Shown piece by piece: positions 1-9,886 of a DNA stretch of 64,000 nucleotides (within the stretch, counting starts at the first letter, position 1; the number at the start of each line of letters is the position of its first letter). Made by a program: the position numbers and the translations under genes. The stretch lies in the NCBI RefSeq assembly GCF_021173085.1, contig NZ_CP076413.1, positions 2,542,001 through 2,606,000 of the forward strand. The letters run 5' to 3'. A model generated the notes under the pieces. The model did no database searches. It saw only the letters and a list, made by a program, of their open reading frames with translations, and had not been told where the DNA came from. This DNA is from Ralstonia wenshanensis. GTDB taxonomy: Bacteria > Pseudomonadota > Gammaproteobacteria > Burkholderiales > Burkholderiaceae.

Positions 1-882
1 GGCAACGCCGAGCGCCGCACGCAGTTCTGGCATCAGCTCGTGGATGCGCCGGGTGAGGCGCGTTCCGACCTGTGGCAGTTGGTCGAGTTTTCCAAGCGTT
101 TCAAGGTGGAAGAAGTCTGGCCGGAAGACCTCATCGCCAAGAAGCCGGAGCTGCGCGGCAAGACGCTCTACGACGTGCTCTACCGCAACGGCAACGTCGA
201 CAAGTTCCCCCTCAAGGACGTCGACCCGGAATACAACAATGCCGAAGCCAAGGCGTTCGGCTTCTACCTCCAGAAGGGCCTGTTCGAAGAGTACGCAAGC
301 TTCGGGCGCGGCCACGGCCACGACCTGGCACCGTTCGACGACTATCACAAGGCGCGCGGATTGCGCTGGCCGGTGGTCAACGGCAAGGAAACGCGCTGGC
401 GCTACAAAGAAGGCAGCGATCCCTACGTCAAGGCTGGCACCGGCTATCAGTTCTATGGCAACCCGGACGGCAAGGCGGTGATCTTCGCCCTGCCCTATGA
501 GGCTCCGCCGGAAGTGCCGGACAAGGAATACCCGTTCTGGTTGTCGACTGGCCGCGTGCTGGAGCACTGGCACTCGGGTTCGATGACGCGCCGGGTGCCC
601 GAGCTGTATCGCGCCTTCCCGAATGCAGTCTGCTTCATGCATCCGGAAGATGCGAAGGCGCTGGGGCTACGACGCGGTGTCGAAGTCGAGGTGATCTCGC
701 GGCGCGGCAAGATGCGCACCCGCATTGAAACGCGCGGCCGCAATCAACCGCCGAAGGGTCTGGTATTCGTGCCCTGGTTCGATGCGAGCCAGCTCATCAA
801 CAAGGTCACACTGGATGCAACCTGCCCGATCTCGCTGCAGACGGATTTCAAGAAATGCGCCGTCAAGATCGTGAAGGTCTGA
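1..882 (+). CDS. napA: Periplasmic nitrate reductase catalytic subunit NapA (3' part)
   Basis: This is the C-terminal part (293 residues) of the molybdopterin-containing subunit that reduces nitrate to nitrite in the periplasm. The reading frame is open from base 1, so the true start lies outside the window and the internal GTG at 40 is not a start. The stretch [17 protein letters not shown] (fragment residues ~182-198) is the typical start of the molydopterin dinucleotide-binding C-terminal domain of NapA. The N-terminal Tat signal and 4Fe-4S motif are not visible here. napB follows after 40 bp and napC after that, which fixes the identity as NapA rather than another formate dehydrogenase-like enzyme. 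Confidence 0.96.
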   Translation, partial: GNAERRTQFWHQLVDAPGEARSDLWQLVEFSKRFKVEEVWPEDLIAKKPELRGKTLYDVLYRNGNVDKFPLKDVDPEYNNAEAKAFGFYLQKGLFEEYASFGRGHGHDLAPFDDYHKARGLRWPVVNGKETRWRYKEGSDPYVKAGTGYQFYGNPDGKAVIFALPYEAPPEVPDKEYPFWLSTGRVLEHWHSGSMTRRVPELYRAFPNAVCFMHPEDAKALGLRRGVEVEVISRRGKMRTRIETRGRNQPPKGLVFVPWFDASQLINKVTLDATCPISLQTDFKKCAVKIVKV

Positions 883-922
883 CGAGCCCAGGCAGACGAC
901 ACACGCGCAACCGGAAAACGTC

Positions 923-1426
923 ATGAAGCTCAGCCGACTCCTGGGACTGCCAGCCGCCATCTGTGCGCTGTTGCTGGCAACCCTTGCCAACTTGCCCGCG
1001 CAGGCCCAAGGCGTTGTCGACGCCATGCGCGGCCCCACGCCGATCGCCGCCGAATCGACACCGCCGATCCTGTATCCGACCGAAAACAAGGACGTGCGCC
1101 GCGAGCGCAACTACACCGGGCAGCCGCCAACGATTCCGCACAAGATCGACGGCACGTACATGTATCAGATCAACAAGGACCACAACGGTTGTCTGTCTTG
1201 CCATGCGCGTACGAAGGCCGAAGAGATGCGTGCGATCGCAATCAGCCCCACGCACTACGTTGACCGCGATGGCCATCAACTGGCCGACGTTTCGCCGCGC
1301 CGCTTCTTCTGCACGCAATGCCACGTGCCGCAGGCCGACGCCAAGCCGCTTATCACCAATACGTTTGTCGATGTCGATGAACTGCTCAAACGCAAGCCTG
1401 ATGGCAAGAGCGTTGGCAAGAACTGA
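923..1426 (+). CDS. napB: Periplasmic nitrate reductase diheme cytochrome NapB
   Basis: NapB is the small electron-transfer subunit that passes electrons from NapC to NapA. The 167-residue protein starts with a Sec signal peptide (hydrophobic residues ~8-24, likely cleavage after AQA near residue 28). It carries two CxxCH heme c sites, CLSCH at 90-94 and CTQCH at 130-134, as expected for the family. It sits between napA and napC on the same strand, with a 12-bp gap to napC. Its hemes would be attached by the Ccm proteins encoded directly downstream. Confidence 0.97.
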   Translation: MKLSRLLGLPAAICALLLATLANLPAQAQGVVDAMRGPTPIAAESTPPILYPTENKDVRRERNYTGQPPTIPHKIDGTYMYQINKDHNGCLSCHARTKAEEMRAIAISPTHYVDRDGHQLADVSPRRFFCTQCHVPQADAKPLITNTFVDVDELLKRKPDGKSVGKN

Positions 1427-1438
1427 GGCGGTGCAGCC

Positions 1439-2026
1439 ATGTTCGACCTGATCAAGCGCTACTGGCGCACCATCAACCGGCCCAGCGCGTATTTCAGCCT
1501 GGGCTTTCTGACGTTGGGCGGCTTTGTTGCCGGCGTGGTGTTCTGGGGCGCATTCAACACCGCGATGGAGGTGACCAACACCGAGGCGTTCTGCACGGGT
1601 TGCCACGAAATGCACGACAACGTGTACCAGGAGCTGCAGAGCACGATCCATTACACCAACCGCAGCGGTGTACGCGCAATCTGCTCCAACTGTCACGTTC
1701 CGCACGCCTGGACGAACAAGATTGCACGGAAGATGCAGGCATCCAAGGAAGTGTGGGGCAAGATCTTCGGCACCATCGACACGCGCGAGAAATTCGAAGC
1801 GCATCGGCTCGAGCTGGCCCAGCATGAATGGGATCGGCTCAAGGCTAACGATTCATTGGAATGCCGCAACTGCCACAACTACGAATCGATGGACTTCACG
1901 CGACAAAGCCCGCGCGCGTCGGCCATGCACTCCCAATATCTGGGCAGCAAAGAGAAAACCTGTATCGACTGCCACAAGGGTATTGCGCACCATCTGCCCG
2001 ATATGTCGAAGATGAAGACCGAGTAA
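1439..2026 (+). CDS. napC: Membrane-anchored tetraheme cytochrome c NapC
   Basis: NapC (NapC/NirT family) takes electrons from the quinol pool and delivers them to NapAB. The 195-residue protein has one N-terminal transmembrane anchor (about residues 17-38) and four CxxCH sites: CTGCH 52-56, CSNCH 82-86, CRNCH 142-146 and CIDCH 175-179. Length and heme number match the family. It closes the nap operon visible here, and the ccm genes begin 56 bp later on the same strand. Confidence 0.97.
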   Translation: MFDLIKRYWRTINRPSAYFSLGFLTLGGFVAGVVFWGAFNTAMEVTNTEAFCTGCHEMHDNVYQELQSTIHYTNRSGVRAICSNCHVPHAWTNKIARKMQASKEVWGKIFGTIDTREKFEAHRLELAQHEWDRLKANDSLECRNCHNYESMDFTRQSPRASAMHSQYLGSKEKTCIDCHKGIAHHLPDMSKMKTE

Positions 2027-2082
2027 AGCACGTGAACGTGCTGCCGGCGCTAGACCCCGTTTGACTCAGCCCCCCCACTGCC

Positions 2083-2715
2083 GTGCTTGTTGCCAGCCAA
2101 TTGACGTTCTCGCGCGCCGGCCGTCGGATCTTCCGCGAGCTGGACCTCTCGGTGTCGGCGGGCGAGCTGGTGCAGGTAACCGGGGCGAACGGCAGCGGCA
2201 AGACGACGTTGCTGCGCGTGCTCTGTGGCCTGCTGGCACCGGCAAGCGGCTCGCTCACGTGGCATGGTGCGCCCGTGCGCAGCGGCGATCCCACCTTCCT
2301 CAATGCGCTTTGCTACGTTGGCCACACCAACGGCATCGATCCAGATCTCTCTGTGACGGAGAGCCTGCGTCTGGCCATGCAACTGGCCGGATTGCGCGAT
2401 TCGGCAGCGGAGCCGTTTGGCATCGGGCTCGCACTGGACGCGCTCGAACTCGGCAAGCTTGCCGACACGCCTGTGCGCAAGCTCTCGCAAGGCCAGCGTC
2501 GGCGGGTGGCACTGGCGCGCTTGCTGCTCGCGCGGCGCGAGCTGTGGCTGCTCGACGAGCCGATCGCTTCGCTCGACGACCATGCGGTGAGCCTCTTCAC
2601 TGCGCAGCTCGATACGCACTTGCGCGCCGGCGGCATGGCGATCATGGCCACGCATCAGCTGCTGTCGCGTCCGCAAGGGGAAAATCGCGTGCTCAGGCTC
2701 GGAGGCGCCGCATGA
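2083..2715 (+). CDS. ccmA: Heme exporter ATP-binding protein CcmA
   Basis: CcmA is the ABC ATPase of the CcmABCD complex, which releases holo-CcmE during cytochrome c maturation. The 210-residue protein has Walker A GANGSGKT (34-41), an ABC signature LSQGQRR and Walker B LWLLDEP. The start is a GTG at 2083. No strong Shine-Dalgarno is visible, so the start is a little uncertain. The stop overlaps the ccmB start (ATGA at 2712-2715), the first of a series of such overlaps through the operon. Confidence 0.95.
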   Translation: MLVASQLTFSRAGRRIFRELDLSVSAGELVQVTGANGSGKTTLLRVLCGLLAPASGSLTWHGAPVRSGDPTFLNALCYVGHTNGIDPDLSVTESLRLAMQLAGLRDSAAEPFGIGLALDALELGKLADTPVRKLSQGQRRRVALARLLLARRELWLLDEPIASLDDHAVSLFTAQLDTHLRAGGMAIMATHQLLSRPQGENRVLRLGGAA

Positions 2716-3380
2716 AGCCGATGCTGATGGCCATCCTGCGACACGACCTTGCGCTCTCATGGCGGCGGCGCGGCAACCTCGTCGGCGGCGTGGTGTTCTA
2801 CGTCATTGCGGCAAGCCTGTTTCCCCTGGCCATCGGTCCCGACCCGCAGCAATTGCGCATGCTTGCACCGGGCATCCTGTGGGTGGCGGCGCTGCTGGCA
2901 TCGATGCTCTCGCTCTCTCGGTTATTTGCGCAGGAACACGCCGATGGCAGCCTCGATCAATTGCTGTTGTCGCCGCACCCGCTTGCGCTGATTGTGCTGA
3001 CGAAGATTGCCGCACACTGGCTCGCGAGCGGCTTGCCGTTGCTGCTGCTGACGCCCATCCTGGCACAGCAGTACAGCCTGCCGCCGCATGCAACGCTGTT
3101 GCTGACGGCCACACTGCTGATCGGTACGCCGGCCATTGCGCTGATCGGCGCCGTCGGTGCAGCACTCACGCTGGGCGTGCGCAACGGCGCAGCGCTGTTG
3201 TGCATCCTCGTACTGCCGCTCTGTGTGCCCGTGCTTGTGTTTGGCGCAGGCGCCGGATCCGCTGCAGACGCGGGGCTCGATGTCATGCCGCATCTGTCAC
3301 TGCTGGGCGCTTGCCTGGCGCTGTCGCTGTTTGTCTGTCCGCTGGCTGCCGCCGCCGGACTGCGCATTGCCGTGGAATGA
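2712..3380 (+). CDS. ccmB: Heme exporter membrane subunit CcmB
   Basis: CcmB is the polytopic inner-membrane partner of CcmA. The 222-residue protein is almost entirely hydrophobic segments (about six), with the family-typical early motif LSRLFAQEHADGSLDQLLLS. It starts at the ATG that overlaps the ccmA stop, and ccmC follows after 4 bp. A longer upstream open frame exists but lies inside ccmA in another frame and should not be used. Confidence 0.95.
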   Translation: MKPMLMAILRHDLALSWRRRGNLVGGVVFYVIAASLFPLAIGPDPQQLRMLAPGILWVAALLASMLSLSRLFAQEHADGSLDQLLLSPHPLALIVLTKIAAHWLASGLPLLLLTPILAQQYSLPPHATLLLTATLLIGTPAIALIGAVGAALTLGVRNGAALLCILVLPLCVPVLVFGAGAGSAADAGLDVMPHLSLLGACLALSLFVCPLAAAAGLRIAVE

Positions 3381-3384
3381 CCCG

Positions 3385-4170
3385 ATGACGAACCGCTCCG
3401 GACTCCACACCACGCCCATCGCCGTGCGCCAATCTGCGTCGCGGCGCTGGAACTGGCTGGCATATGCCTCGCCCGTGCGGTTTGATCCGCTCGCGCGCAA
3501 GCTTGCACCGTGGTTTGGTGCAGCGGCACTCGTGTTCCTCATTGCCGGCCTCTACGTCGGCTTTGCTGTGGCGCCTACCGATGCGCAGCAGGGCGAGGTC
3601 TATCGCATCATCTTCCTGCACGTGCCGGCCGCGTGGATGTCGATGTTCATCTACCTGGTGATGGCCGGTTATTGCGCGCTGGGGCTGGTGCTGCGCACCC
3701 GGCTTTCGCCGATGATGGCCTCGGCTCTGGCACCCACTGGCGCGCTGTTCACTGCCATTGCGTTGTGGACTGGCGCGCTGTGGGGCAAGCCGACGTGGGG
3801 CACGTGGTGGGTGTGGGATGCGCGATTGACCTCGGAGTTGCTGCTGCTGTTTCTGTACCTCGGCTTCATCGCGCTGGAGAGCGCCATTGAAGACCCCCGC
3901 CGCGCCGAACGCGCCTGCGCCGTGCTGGCCGTGGTGGGCGTGGTCAACATCCCCGTGATCTATTTCTCGGTGCAGTGGTGGAACACGCTGCACCAGGGCG
4001 CGTCCATCAGCCTGACGGCAGCCCCGTCGATGGCGATGACGATGCTGCTCGGCATGCTGCTGATGACGCTCGCGTGCTGGATGTACAGCATCTGCGTGGC
4101 GCTGATTCGTGTGCGTTGCATCATGCGCGAGCGCACTGACGATGACCACAACCTGAGCACGCCGGCATGA
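3385..4170 (+). CDS. ccmC: Heme-handling protein CcmC
   Basis: CcmC loads heme onto CcmE in the inner membrane. The 261-residue protein has about six transmembrane segments and the tryptophan-rich WWVWD motif in [14 protein letters not shown], which defines the heme-handling family. Compared with E. coli CcmC it has a ~30-residue polar N-terminal extension before the first membrane segment. The start chosen is the ATG at 3385, 4 bp after ccmB. Its stop overlaps the ccmD start. Confidence 0.95.
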   Translation: MTNRSGLHTTPIAVRQSASRRWNWLAYASPVRFDPLARKLAPWFGAAALVFLIAGLYVGFAVAPTDAQQGEVYRIIFLHVPAAWMSMFIYLVMAGYCALGLVLRTRLSPMMASALAPTGALFTAIALWTGALWGKPTWGTWWVWDARLTSELLLLFLYLGFIALESAIEDPRRAERACAVLAVVGVVNIPVIYFSVQWWNTLHQGASISLTAAPSMAMTMLLGMLLMTLACWMYSICVALIRVRCIMRERTDDDHNLSTPA

Positions 4171-4319
4171 GCCAGTTCTCCGTCAATCACGTCGACTATA
4201 TTGCGGGCGCGTTTGCCGTGGCCGCCATCTGCATCGCGGCCGAGATGCTGCTGCTCGCCCGCCGCTGGCGCGCAGCCAACCGCGCCGCCCACTCCCATCC
4301 ACACGGCGGCGACCAATGA
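4167..4319 (+). CDS. ccmD: Small heme exporter subunit CcmD
   Basis: CcmD is a small single-pass membrane protein that stabilises CcmABC and is needed for holo-CcmE release. This frame encodes 50 residues with one membrane segment (about 11-31) followed by the basic stretch [12 protein letters not shown], and it starts with the typical [10 protein letters not shown] region. It overlaps the ccmC stop at its 5' end and the ccmE start at its 3' end (ATGA at 4316-4319). Identification rests on size, topology and position between ccmC and ccmE. Confidence 0.9.
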   Translation: MSQFSVNHVDYIAGAFAVAAICIAAEMLLLARRWRAANRAAHSHPHGGDQ

Positions 4320-4786
4320 CACGCAGACAACGCCGTCTCGGCATCCTGCTCGCCGCACTGGTGTGCGCGGGTGCGGCTACCGCACTCACGCTGAATGCGT
4401 TCCGCTCCAATCTGGTGTTTTTCTTCAGCCCCAGCCAGATCGCTGCCAAGGAAGCGCCTGTGGCCCAGGTCTTCCGTCTGGGCGGGCTCGTTGAACGCGG
4501 CTCCATCCAACGCGAACGTGACGGCATGACCATCCGCTTTATCGTCACCGACACCGCGCGCGGTGTGCCGGTCGTCTACCACGGTTTGCTGCCGGACCTG
4601 TTCCGCGAGGGAAAGGGCGTCGTCGCGCGCGGGCGGCTGGGCGAAGACGGCATCTTCGTCGCCAACGAGGTGCTCGCCAAGCACGACGAAAACTACATGC
4701 CGCCCGAAGCCGCGGATGCCTTGCGCCGCGCTGCGCAAGTCAACGAACAAATGGCGAAGGAATCTGCCCGGAGCGCGTCACGATGA
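4316..4786 (+). CDS. ccmE: Heme chaperone CcmE
   Basis: CcmE covalently carries heme in the periplasm to the CcmF/H lyase. The 156-residue protein has an N-terminal anchor (about 9-28), a beta-barrel OB-fold domain, and the conserved AKHDENYMP motif, in which His123 would form the covalent bond to the heme vinyl. It is coupled to ccmD and ccmF by start/stop overlaps. Confidence 0.96.
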   Translation: MTRRQRRLGILLAALVCAGAATALTLNAFRSNLVFFFSPSQIAAKEAPVAQVFRLGGLVERGSIQRERDGMTIRFIVTDTARGVPVVYHGLLPDLFREGKGVVARGRLGEDGIFVANEVLAKHDENYMPPEAADALRRAAQVNEQMAKESARSASR

Positions 4787-6801
4787 TTGCCGAGCTGGGC
4801 CACTTCGCGTTGATCCTGGCGTTGCTGACTGCGGCCATGCAATCGGTGCTGCCGCTGGTGGGCGCGGCGCGCGACAACGAGCGCTGGATGGCCGTGGCGC
4901 GTCCCGCTGCGCGCATGCAGTGCGCGCTGGTGCTGCTGGCGTATGGCGCGCTGACATGGGCCTTCGTCAGCAACGACTTCAGCGTGCTCTATGTCGCTGC
5001 CAACTCGAACAGCGCGCTGCCGCTGCCCTATCGCGTGGCCGCCGTGTGGGGCGGGCACGAGGGATCGATGTTGCTGTGGACGACGATGCTGGCGCTGTGG
5101 TCGCTGGCCGTGTCGTTGTTCAGCCGACAGCTGCCGTTGCCCGTGGTGGCGCGCGTACTGGGCGTGATGGGGGCCATCAGCACAGGGCTGCTGCTTTTCC
5201 TGCTGTTGGTGTCCAACCCGTTCTTGCGCCTGCTACCGCCGGCCATGGAAGGGCGCGATCTCAATCCGCTGTTGCAAGACCCAGGCATGGTGTCGCATCC
5301 CCCCATGCTCTACATGGGTTACGTGGGTTTTGCGGTGGCGTTTTCGTTTGCAATGGCCGCGCTCCTGTCGGGTCGGCTCGATGCCACCTGGGCGCGCTGG
5401 TCTCGGCCGTGGACAACCGCGGCGTGGGCGTGCCTGACGACCGGCATCATGCTTGGCAGCGCATGGGCGTACTACGAACTCGGCTGGGGCGGCTGGTGGT
5501 TCTGGGACCCGGTCGAAAACGCGTCGTTCATGCCGTGGCTGGCCGGCACGGCGCTGATCCACTCGTTGGCGGTGACGGAAAAGCGTGGCGTATTCCGCGC
5601 ATGGACGGCGCTGCTGGCCATCTTCACGTTCTCGCTCAGTCTGCTCGGCACGTTCCTCGTGCGCTCAGGCGTGCTGACGTCGGTGCACGCGTTTGCGGTC
5701 GACCCGAAGCGCGGTCTCTTCATCCTGGCCTTGCTGGGCATCGTGACGGGCGGCGCACTGGGTCTGTTTGCGTGGCGGGCAAAGCGCTTGTCCGGCAACG
5801 CGTCGGAAGGCGCCACGTTTTCGCTGTTCGCGCGTGAGTCGTTCCTGCTGGCCAACAACGTGCTCCTGGCCGTGGCGGCTGCCACGGTGTTGCTCGGCAC
5901 GCTGTATCCGCTGGTGCTGGATGTGCTGCGGCTGGGCAAGATTTCGGTCGGGCCGGCGTATTTCGAGCAGGTCTTTGTGCCGCTGATGTCGCCTGCGGTG
6001 CTGCTGATGGGCGCGGCGCCGCTGGCGCGCTGGCGTCATGGTGCGCTGCCGTCGATGGCCGTGCGGCTGCGCTGGGCGGCGGCGGCGAGCGTTGTCATTG
6101 GACTCGGACTTGCGGTGTTTTATCGGACGTCCGCACTGGCGGGCCTGGGGCTGACGCTGGCCGCGTGGTGTCTTGCGAGCGCGCTGGCCAGTCTGGCCGA
6201 AAAGCTCCGGCAGCCCGGCAATCGACTGACGACCCTGCGGCAGTTGCCGCCGAGCTACTTCGGCATGCTCGTGGCGCACGCAGGGGTCGGCGTGTTCATC
6301 GCGGGCGTCACGCTGGTGCTCAGCCAGGAGACCCTACGCGAGTTGCCGGTGCGCGTGGGCGGCGCGGTGGAGGTGGGCGGCTACACGTTCCACCTCACCA
6401 GCGTTGCGCCGGGCCAAGGCCCCAATTACGACGTCTTGCGTGGCCACGTCGACGTCAGCCGCGACGGCAAACCCGTGGCCACCCTGCTACCCGAGCGGCG
6501 CTTGTACCGCAGTCAGGAAACCCCCACGACCGAAGTCGCCATCGACACCGGCCTCACACGCGACCTCTATGTCGCGCTGGGCGAATCGCTCGGACAAGAC
6601 AACTGGGCCATGCGCATCTACATCAAGCCCTTCGTCAGTTGGATCTGGGGCGGCTGTGCGCTGATGGTGCTGGGCGGCCTGCTGGCCGTGTGCGACCGCC
6701 GCTACCGGCTCCGTCGCCGGTCCACGTCGCCGCGCATCGCGCCCGACACCGCACTGGCCAATCCGTCATTGGCGATGCCTGCAACCGAGGAGTCGCGGTG
6801 A
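4783..6801 (+). CDS. ccmF: Cytochrome c heme lyase subunit CcmF
   Basis: CcmF is the large polytopic membrane protein that transfers heme from CcmE to apocytochromes. The 672-residue protein contains the [11 protein letters not shown] motif and the tryptophan-rich [17 protein letters not shown] region typical of the WWD family, with about 13-15 membrane segments. Length matches the family. It overlaps ccmE by 4 bp and ccmG (GTG at 6798) by 4 bp. Confidence 0.97.
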   Translation: MIAELGHFALILALLTAAMQSVLPLVGAARDNERWMAVARPAARMQCALVLLAYGALTWAFVSNDFSVLYVAANSNSALPLPYRVAAVWGGHEGSMLLWTTMLALWSLAVSLFSRQLPLPVVARVLGVMGAISTGLLLFLLLVSNPFLRLLPPAMEGRDLNPLLQDPGMVSHPPMLYMGYVGFAVAFSFAMAALLSGRLDATWARWSRPWTTAAWACLTTGIMLGSAWAYYELGWGGWWFWDPVENASFMPWLAGTALIHSLAVTEKRGVFRAWTALLAIFTFSLSLLGTFLVRSGVLTSVHAFAVDPKRGLFILALLGIVTGGALGLFAWRAKRLSGNASEGATFSLFARESFLLANNVLLAVAAATVLLGTLYPLVLDVLRLGKISVGPAYFEQVFVPLMSPAVLLMGAAPLARWRHGALPSMAVRLRWAAAASVVIGLGLAVFYRTSALAGLGLTLAAWCLASALASLAEKLRQPGNRLTTLRQLPPSYFGMLVAHAGVGVFIAGVTLVLSQETLRELPVRVGGAVEVGGYTFHLTSVAPGQGPNYDVLRGHVDVSRDGKPVATLLPERRLYRSQETPTTEVAIDTGLTRDLYVALGESLGQDNWAMRIYIKPFVSWIWGGCALMVLGGLLAVCDRRYRLRRRSTSPRIAPDTALANPSLAMPATEESR

Positions 6802-7340
6802 AGCTGCGCTACGTGCTGCCGCTGGCAGCGTTCTTTGTTCTGGTGATCGCGCTGGCTGCGGGGCTGTCGCGTGATCCGCGTGAACTGCCCTCGCCGCTGG
6901 TCGGCAAGCCCGCACCGGCATTCCGGCTGACGGCGCTGGAGCCGACCGCCAATCCGATCACGCCGAAAGACCTCCAAGGCAAGGTGTGGATGCTCAACGT
7001 CTGGGCGTCGTGGTGCACCGCCTGCCGCGCAGAGCACGCCGTGCTGAACGCGTTTGCCAAGCAATCACCCGTGCCGATCTACGGGCTGAACTACAAGGAC
7101 GACGCGGAGGCCGCACGGGCGTGGCTCAAACAAATGGGCGATCCATATGTCGCGTCGCTCGTCGACGCTGACGGCAAAGTCGGCATCGACTACGGCGTCT
7201 ACGGCGTGCCGGAAACCTTCGTCATCGATCGCGCCGGCGTGATCCGCTATCGACAGGTGGGCCCCGTAACGACCGAGTCGATGGAACGCAAGATCGTGCC
7301 GCTTCTGCAGCAACTGGAGCAGGAAGGTGGCCATGCATAA
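6798..7340 (+). CDS. ccmG: Thiol:disulfide oxidoreductase CcmG (DsbE)
   Basis: CcmG is a membrane-anchored thioredoxin-fold protein that keeps apocytochrome CxxCH cysteines reduced. The 180-residue protein has an N-terminal anchor (about 5-22) and a WCTAC active site with Cys73 and Cys76. The family-specific glycine/proline-rich segment KVGIDYGVYGVPETFVID follows. A GTG at 6798 is chosen as start because it overlaps the ccmF stop and places the anchor at the N-terminus. Confidence 0.95.
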   Translation: MKLRYVLPLAAFFVLVIALAAGLSRDPRELPSPLVGKPAPAFRLTALEPTANPITPKDLQGKVWMLNVWASWCTACRAEHAVLNAFAKQSPVPIYGLNYKDDAEAARAWLKQMGDPYVASLVDADGKVGIDYGVYGVPETFVIDRAGVIRYRQVGPVTTESMERKIVPLLQQLEQEGGHA

Positions 7341-7803
7341 GCGCCTGGCTGCCCTCGTTCTGGCTGGCGTCGCGGCGTTCACGTTGCAGATGCCCGCCCG
7401 TGCCGCTGCGGCAGACGTCGATCTCGACACCCGCGTCCACGCGCTGTCGGAGCAACTGCGCTGCCTTGTTTGCCAGAACCAGACCCTCGCCGATTCCAAC
7501 GCCGACCTGGCCGTCGACCTGCGCCGCCAGATTCGAGAACAACTTCGTGCCGGCGCCACCGAGGCCGCGGTAAAGGACTACCTCGTGCAGCGCTATGGCG
7601 ATTTCGTCCTGTACCGGCCACCCGTCAAACCGCTGACCTATCTGCTGTGGTTCGGCCCGGCGCTGTTGCTGATGGCGGTGGTATTCAGCATCGTGTCATC
7701 CCGCAAACAGCAGAAGGCGCCCCCTGCCGAGATCGACGCCGACGCACAAGCGCGCCTCGCCGCCCTGCTTGCCGCGTCGCCACCGGAAGACCCCCGCCCA
7801 TGA
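7333..7803 (+). CDS. ccmH: Cytochrome c maturation protein CcmH (short CcmL-type)
   Basis: CcmH reduces the heme-binding cysteines of apocytochrome together with CcmG. The 156-residue protein has a signal peptide (about 1-25), the LRCLVCQNQ active motif with Cys44 and Cys47, and a membrane helix near residues 100-118. It corresponds to the N-terminal half of E. coli CcmH; the TPR half is encoded separately by the next gene. The ATG at 7333 is preferred because AGGA lies at good spacing upstream; a GTG at 7327 would add two residues. It overlaps ccmG by 8 bp. Confidence 0.94.
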   Translation: MHKRLAALVLAGVAAFTLQMPARAAAADVDLDTRVHALSEQLRCLVCQNQTLADSNADLAVDLRRQIREQLRAGATEAAVKDYLVQRYGDFVLYRPPVKPLTYLLWFGPALLLMAVVFSIVSSRKQQKAPPAEIDADAQARLAALLAASPPEDPRP

Positions 7804-8699
7804 CCGTGATGACCTTGTTCTGGCTGCTGGCGGCCGCCCTCACGGCCGTCACCATGGCGGTTCTCCTGACGCCGTTATTGCGACGCGCGCCCAACGGTGC
7901 GGGCGATACGCTCATCCAAAGCCCCACGGCGCGCACCCAGATGGTCCGCTGGTACCAAGACCAACTGCGCGAGCTGGATGCCGACCTGCGCAACGGCGCT
8001 ATCGATGCCGCCAGCCACGCGCGCGCACGCGCAGAGCTTGGCCGGCGGTTGCTGGACGATACGGCCGACACCCCCAGCACTTCGCAGGCGCGCCCCGACC
8101 GCCGCCCCGTTCTGCTCGCCGCACTGCTGCTGGCTGCGTTGCCCACCTCCGCCGTGCTGCTCTACCAGCATCTGGGCAAACCCGCGTCGCTGTGGATGCC
8201 GGGCGACATGATGACCGCCGCCCGCAGCGATCACACCGGCGGAGACGCGCAGATCGAATCGATGGTCAACAGCCTGGCGCAACGGCTGCGCGATACGCCT
8301 GACGACGCGCCCGGCTGGGCGCTGCTCGCGCGGTCCTACAGCACGATGGAACGGCCTGCGGACGCCGTCGCCGCCTACGCAAAGGCGGTGGCCCTTGCCC
8401 CCGATGTCGCGAGCCTGCGCGCCGATTACGCCGACGCACTCGCCACCGCCCAGGGCGGCGCCCTTGCTGGTGCGCCCACAGAGCAGGTGCGCCTGGCCCT
8501 GAAGACCGACCCCGACGAGCCCAAAGCGCTTGCCCTGGCCGCTTCCGCCGCCGTCGAACGTGGTGACGTGGACGATGCAATTGCCCAATGGGAGCACCTG
8601 CATCGGCTGCTGCCGCCCGAATCTGCCGGCGCCAAGCGGATCGCCGCCAACTTGGCCGCCGCGCGCGCCGATCAACAAAAAGCACCCGGCGGCAAGTGA
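7800..8699 (+). CDS. ccmI: TPR-containing cytochrome c assembly protein CcmI
   Basis: CcmI holds apocytochrome c for the heme lyase. The 299-residue protein has two membrane helices (about 5-25 and 102-120) bracketing a soluble segment with the conserved WYQDQLREL helix. A periplasmic alpha-helical TPR domain follows (about 150-290, for example GWALLARSYSTMERPADAV). The start overlaps the ccmH stop (ATGA). It ends the ccm series; no further cytochrome gene follows. Confidence 0.92.
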   Translation: MTVMTLFWLLAAALTAVTMAVLLTPLLRRAPNGAGDTLIQSPTARTQMVRWYQDQLRELDADLRNGAIDAASHARARAELGRRLLDDTADTPSTSQARPDRRPVLLAALLLAALPTSAVLLYQHLGKPASLWMPGDMMTAARSDHTGGDAQIESMVNSLAQRLRDTPDDAPGWALLARSYSTMERPADAVAAYAKAVALAPDVASLRADYADALATAQGGALAGAPTEQVRLALKTDPDEPKALALAASAAVERGDVDDAIAQWEHLHRLLPPESAGAKRIAANLAAARADQQKAPGGK

Positions 8700-8715
8700 C
8701 GCGCGCCGCGCTTCG

Positions 8716-8728
8716 AATTTGACCGCAA
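8716..8728 (+). promoter_or_regulatory. Candidate Ada box upstream of ada
   Basis: The sequence AAT-TTGACC-GCAA matches the AAT-N6-GCAA pattern bound by methylated E. coli Ada. It lies 67 bp before the ada start. A possible -10 (TACAGT at 8760-8765) would put the box about 50 bp upstream of transcription start, as in E. coli. Only seven bases are specified, so a chance match is possible. Confidence 0.45.
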
Positions 8729-8794
8729 GACCCGGAGTGCCCGGCCAGAGGCCCGTACCTACAGTACAGTCATCGCAGTCCACTGGATGACGCC

Positions 8795-9880
8795 ATGCAA
8801 ACCTCCGCCCGCACCGTGCCGGACACCACCCTTGTTGAACACGACCCGCGCTGGGCTCGCGTGCTGGCGCGCGACGCCTCTGCCGACGGGCAATTCGTCT
8901 ATGCGGTGAAGACCACCGGCGTGTATTGCCAGCCGAGCAGCCCGTCGCGCCTGCCGCGCCCCGAGAACGTCGAGTTCTTCGACTCACCCGCCGACGCAGA
9001 AGCCGCCGGTTACCGTCCGAGCCGTCGCGCAGGCCCCGATCAGACCACCGTACGCACCCAGCAAACCGCGCTCGTCGCGCAGGCCTGCCGCCGCATCGAG
9101 GCAGCCGACACACCGCCCACGCTCGATGCGCTCGCGCAAGACGCCGGCCTGAGCCCCTATCACTTCCATCGCCTGTTCAAGAGCGTCACGGGCCTCACGC
9201 CCAAGGGCTATGCCGATGCGCATCGCGCCCGCAAGCTGCGCGCGCAACTGGGACGCGGCAGCACCGTCACCGAGGCCATTTACGACGCCGGGTTCAACGC
9301 CAGCAGCCGCTTCTACGAGGCGTCGGACAATGTGCTTGGCATGACAGCCAGCCGCTACCGCGCAGGCGGCGCACAGACCACGATCCGCTTCGCGGTGGGG
9401 GAATGCTCGCTTGGTTCGATCCTGGTGGCGCAGAGCGATCGCGGCATCTGCGCGATCCTGATGGGCGACGACCCCGACGCCCTCGTGCGCGATCTGCAGG
9501 ACACGTTCCCGAAGGCAGAACTCATCGGCGGCGATGCCGGTTTTGAAGATCTGGTGGCGAAGGTCGTGGGTTTTGTCGAGGCACCGTCCATCGGCCTGGA
9601 CTTACCGCTGGACGTACGCGGCACCGCGTTTCAGGAGCGCGTGTGGCAGGCGCTGCGCGAAGTGCCGCCCGGCAGCACCACCAGCTACACCGAGATTGCC
9701 GCGCGCATTGGCGCACCCAAGGCGGTGCGCGCAGTGGCGCAGGCCTGTGCGGCCAATCACATCGCGGTGGCCATCCCATGCCACCGCGTGATCCGCCGGG
9801 ACGGCAACACGTCGGGCTATCGCTGGGGGGTGGAGCGCAAGCTGGCGCTGCTGGAGCGCGAGTCGCAATCCGCCGCATGA
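8795..9880 (+). CDS. ada: Ada-type O6-methylguanine-DNA methyltransferase / AraC-family regulator
   Basis: Ada proteins repair methyl phosphotriesters through an N-terminal zinc domain and O6-methylguanine through a C-terminal domain, and activate alkylation-response genes. The 361-residue protein has all three parts: an AdaA-like domain (about 15-85), an AraC helix-turn-helix (about 90-190) and a methyltransferase domain ending in AIPCHRVIRRDGNTSGYRWG, with acceptor Cys329. The N-terminal domain keeps the Cys45 counterpart of E. coli Cys38, but the other three zinc ligands are replaced by Ser49, Ser76 and Ala79 (GYRPSRRAGPD instead of GYRPCKRC). Repair of O6-methylguanine should be intact. 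Zinc-dependent phosphotriester sensing is doubtful. Confidence 0.92.
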   Translation: MQTSARTVPDTTLVEHDPRWARVLARDASADGQFVYAVKTTGVYCQPSSPSRLPRPENVEFFDSPADAEAAGYRPSRRAGPDQTTVRTQQTALVAQACRRIEAADTPPTLDALAQDAGLSPYHFHRLFKSVTGLTPKGYADAHRARKLRAQLGRGSTVTEAIYDAGFNASSRFYEASDNVLGMTASRYRAGGAQTTIRFAVGECSLGSILVAQSDRGICAILMGDDPDALVRDLQDTFPKAELIGGDAGFEDLVAKVVGFVEAPSIGLDLPLDVRGTAFQERVWQALREVPPGSTTSYTEIAARIGAPKAVRAVAQACAANHIAVAIPCHRVIRRDGNTSGYRWGVERKLALLERESQSAA

Positions 9881-9886
9881 AACCGC

